A stretch of 13,071 nt of DNA, from contig DAOTTR010000427.1 of assembly GCA_034437715.1 (NCBI GenBank), positions 1-13,071 on the forward strand, in the 5' to 3' direction. This DNA is from JAHBVH01 sp034437715 (GTDB lineage Bacteria > Chloroflexota > Anaerolineae > Caldilineales > Caldilineaceae). The notes under the pieces are model-generated. The model saw nothing but the letters and a program-made list of their open reading frames with translations. It had not been told where the DNA came from and made no database searches. This document shows, in pieces, positions 11,675 through 13,071 of this stretch. A program made the translations under genes and the position numbers. Within the stretch, counting starts at the first letter, position 1; the number at the start of each line of letters is the position of its first letter.

Positions 11675-13071
11675 ATGCTGAAAAAGCAATCTTGGCTATC
11701 AGCGCTATTGGCCGGCGTGCTGCTGGTATTGGCTGCCTGTACCGGTGCAGCCCCAGCCGCGGCACCCGCAGCGGTTGCCACGGAAGCACCCGCCGCTTCC
11801 ACCGAGGTGACGAGCACGACCACGACCACGGAAACCACCACCGTGACGGACACTGGCACGGTAGCCGAAGGTGCTTGTACACCTGCCACTGAAGGCGCGC
11901 TGGCGGGCGTTGATCCGCGTGGCCAAAGCATTGTCTGGTGGCACCAACACAGTGGCGCACGCGAAGAAGGCATGTTGCCGATGATCGAGGAATTCAACAG
12001 CACGAACGAGTGCGGAATCACCCTCGAAGCCCAGAATCAAGGCGGCTACGACGAAATTCGTGACAAAGTCAATGCCAGCATTGCTGCTGGTGAGCAGCCG
12101 GCGGCCTTGATCGTTGGTTACCAGAACGATCAGGCTTTCTACCAGTTGAATAACGCCTTGGCTGATTTCAATGTCTTTGTCGATGATGCAACTTGGGGTC
12201 TGACCGCCGAAGAAAAGGCCGATTTCTTCCCTGCCTTCTTCGAGCAGAGCGTGCATCCGGTCTTTGACAACCAGCGCTTGGGCTTCCCGCCGAACCGCTC
12301 TATGGAAGTGATGTATTACAACCAGACCTGGTTGGAAGAACTTGGCTTTGCTGGCCCACCCACCACGCCCGACGAGTTCAAGGAAATGGCCTGTGCCGCG
12401 TCGGCAGCCAATGGTGATGGCACCGGTGGCTACATCCTGCGCGACGATGCTTCGGCAGTCGCTGCTTGGACCTTTGCCTTTGGTGGTGATGTCTTGACCG
12501 AAGATGGTGCCGAGTATCTCTTCAATGGCCCAGCTACGGTTGAAGCCATGACCTTCCTGAAGGGTATGTATGACGAAGGTTGTGCTTTCCTCTTCACCGA
12601 TGGTTTCCCGAACACCGAGTTCGCCAATCGCCGGGCAAGCTTTGCCCAGGGCTCAAGCTCTGGCCTGCCCTTCTACGCGGCGGACATTGCGACGGTCGCC
12701 ACCGAAAAAGGCACGGAACCCGATGTTTGGGGTGTTGCCGCCATTCCGCACACCACCGCCGAACCGGTCATGAACATCTATGGTGGCGATATTATGATCA
12801 CCAATACCAGCCCGGAACAGCAGTTGGCGGCTTGGATCTTCACCAAATGGTTTACCTCACCCGAAGTGCAAGCCCAATGGGTCGAAGTCAGCAACTACTT
12901 CCCCACTCGCGCCGGTACCGAAGAGTACCTGGCCGACTATGTCAGCAAGAACCCGCAATGGGGCCAGGCGTTGGCACTGCTGCCCTACAGCGCCTATGAG
13001 CCACAACTTATTTCCTACACTGCGGCGCGCGATGCCGTGACCGAAGCTTTCAACCAGATCATCCAGGGTGC
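11675..13071 (+). CDS. Sugar ABC transporter substrate-binding lipoprotein (3' end outside window)
   Basis: An open frame of 465 codons runs to the window edge without a stop. The N-terminus MLKKQSWLSALLAGVLLVLAAC is a lipoprotein signal peptide with lipobox LAAC and Cys 22 as the lipidated residue. An Ala/Pro and then Thr-rich tether follows, to about residue 65, and would hold the binding domain off the membrane. The mature part looks like a family 1 extracellular solute-binding protein of the MalE/UgpB type. It has IVWWHQHSG, EEFNSTNECGITLEAQNQGGYDEIRDKVNASIAAGEQP, MEVMYYNQTWLEELGF, PTTPDEFKEMACAAS and GGDIMITNTSPEQQLAAWIF. AAGGAG (11663-11668) lies six bases before the ATG. It stands 265 bases downstream of the two permease genes, with its own possible promoter, which would allow higher expression than the permeases. 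It delivers the sugar to them. Confidence 0.93.
   Translation, partial: MLKKQSWLSALLAGVLLVLAACTGAAPAAAPAAVATEAPAASTEVTSTTTTTETTTVTDTGTVAEGACTPATEGALAGVDPRGQSIVWWHQHSGAREEGMLPMIEEFNSTNECGITLEAQNQGGYDEIRDKVNASIAAGEQPAALIVGYQNDQAFYQLNNALADFNVFVDDATWGLTAEEKADFFPAFFEQSVHPVFDNQRLGFPPNRSMEVMYYNQTWLEELGFAGPPTTPDEFKEMACAASAANGDGTGGYILRDDASAVAAWTFAFGGDVLTEDGAEYLFNGPATVEAMTFLKGMYDEGCAFLFTDGFPNTEFANRRASFAQGSSSGLPFYAADIATVATEKGTEPDVWGVAAIPHTTAEPVMNIYGGDIMITNTSPEQQLAAWIFTKWFTSPEVQAQWVEVSNYFPTRAGTEEYLADYVSKNPQWGQALALLPYSAYEPQLISYTAARDAVTEAFNQIIQG

Overview
The window looks like chromosomal DNA of a member of the Chloroflexota. The reasons are the secreted PhoD-type protein ending in a short YLPIVNR tail, the style of the carbohydrate ABC transporter proteins, and the many palindromic intergenic repeats. 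This placement is an inference and no marker gene confirms it. No rRNA, tRNA or CRISPR array was seen.

Positions 1-2240 are a decayed, mobile-DNA-rich end. A 101-bp repeat bounded by CTAG occurs in tandem at the left edge (the end of one copy at 1-21, a full copy at 18-118) and again at 1118-1218. The two full copies bracket a broken ISAs1-family transposase gene. Copy 1118-1218 also cuts off a small minus-strand gene after 17 codons. That gene overlaps by ATGA the end of a DNA methyltransferase pseudogene carrying one frameshift and two nonsense codons. Together they look like a dead type II restriction-modification locus. A 126-bp dyad-rich spacer follows.

Positions 2243-4785 hold two intact minus-strand metabolic genes, probably co-transcribed: chorismate synthase (aroC) and then L-2-hydroxyglutarate oxidase (lhgO), 53 nt apart. 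A 540-nt spacer with several hairpins separates them from a plus-strand gene for a membrane-anchored or exported PhoD-like phosphatase (5329-7206).

The 3' side of that gene holds a second palindromic element interrupted by a third, inverted copy of the 101-bp repeat. A terminator and an extended -10 promoter follow, then an unrecognised eight-helix membrane protein (7589-8374).

From about 8646 to the right edge lies a carbohydrate ABC importer. A good sigma70-type promoter precedes a MalF-type permease with an unusually long membrane extension and a MalG-type permease overlapping it by 8 nt. After a spacer with its own repeats and possible operators comes a substrate-binding lipoprotein that runs off the window. 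No ATPase gene is present, so the subunit must come from elsewhere.

The most notable novelty is the 101-bp CTAG-bounded repeat. It has imperfect inverted ends, shares a CTAG when in tandem, has two identical copies in opposite orientation 6 kb apart, and sits at junctions between unrelated gene fragments. It behaves like a short non-autonomous transposable element. No complete new protein-coding system was identified.
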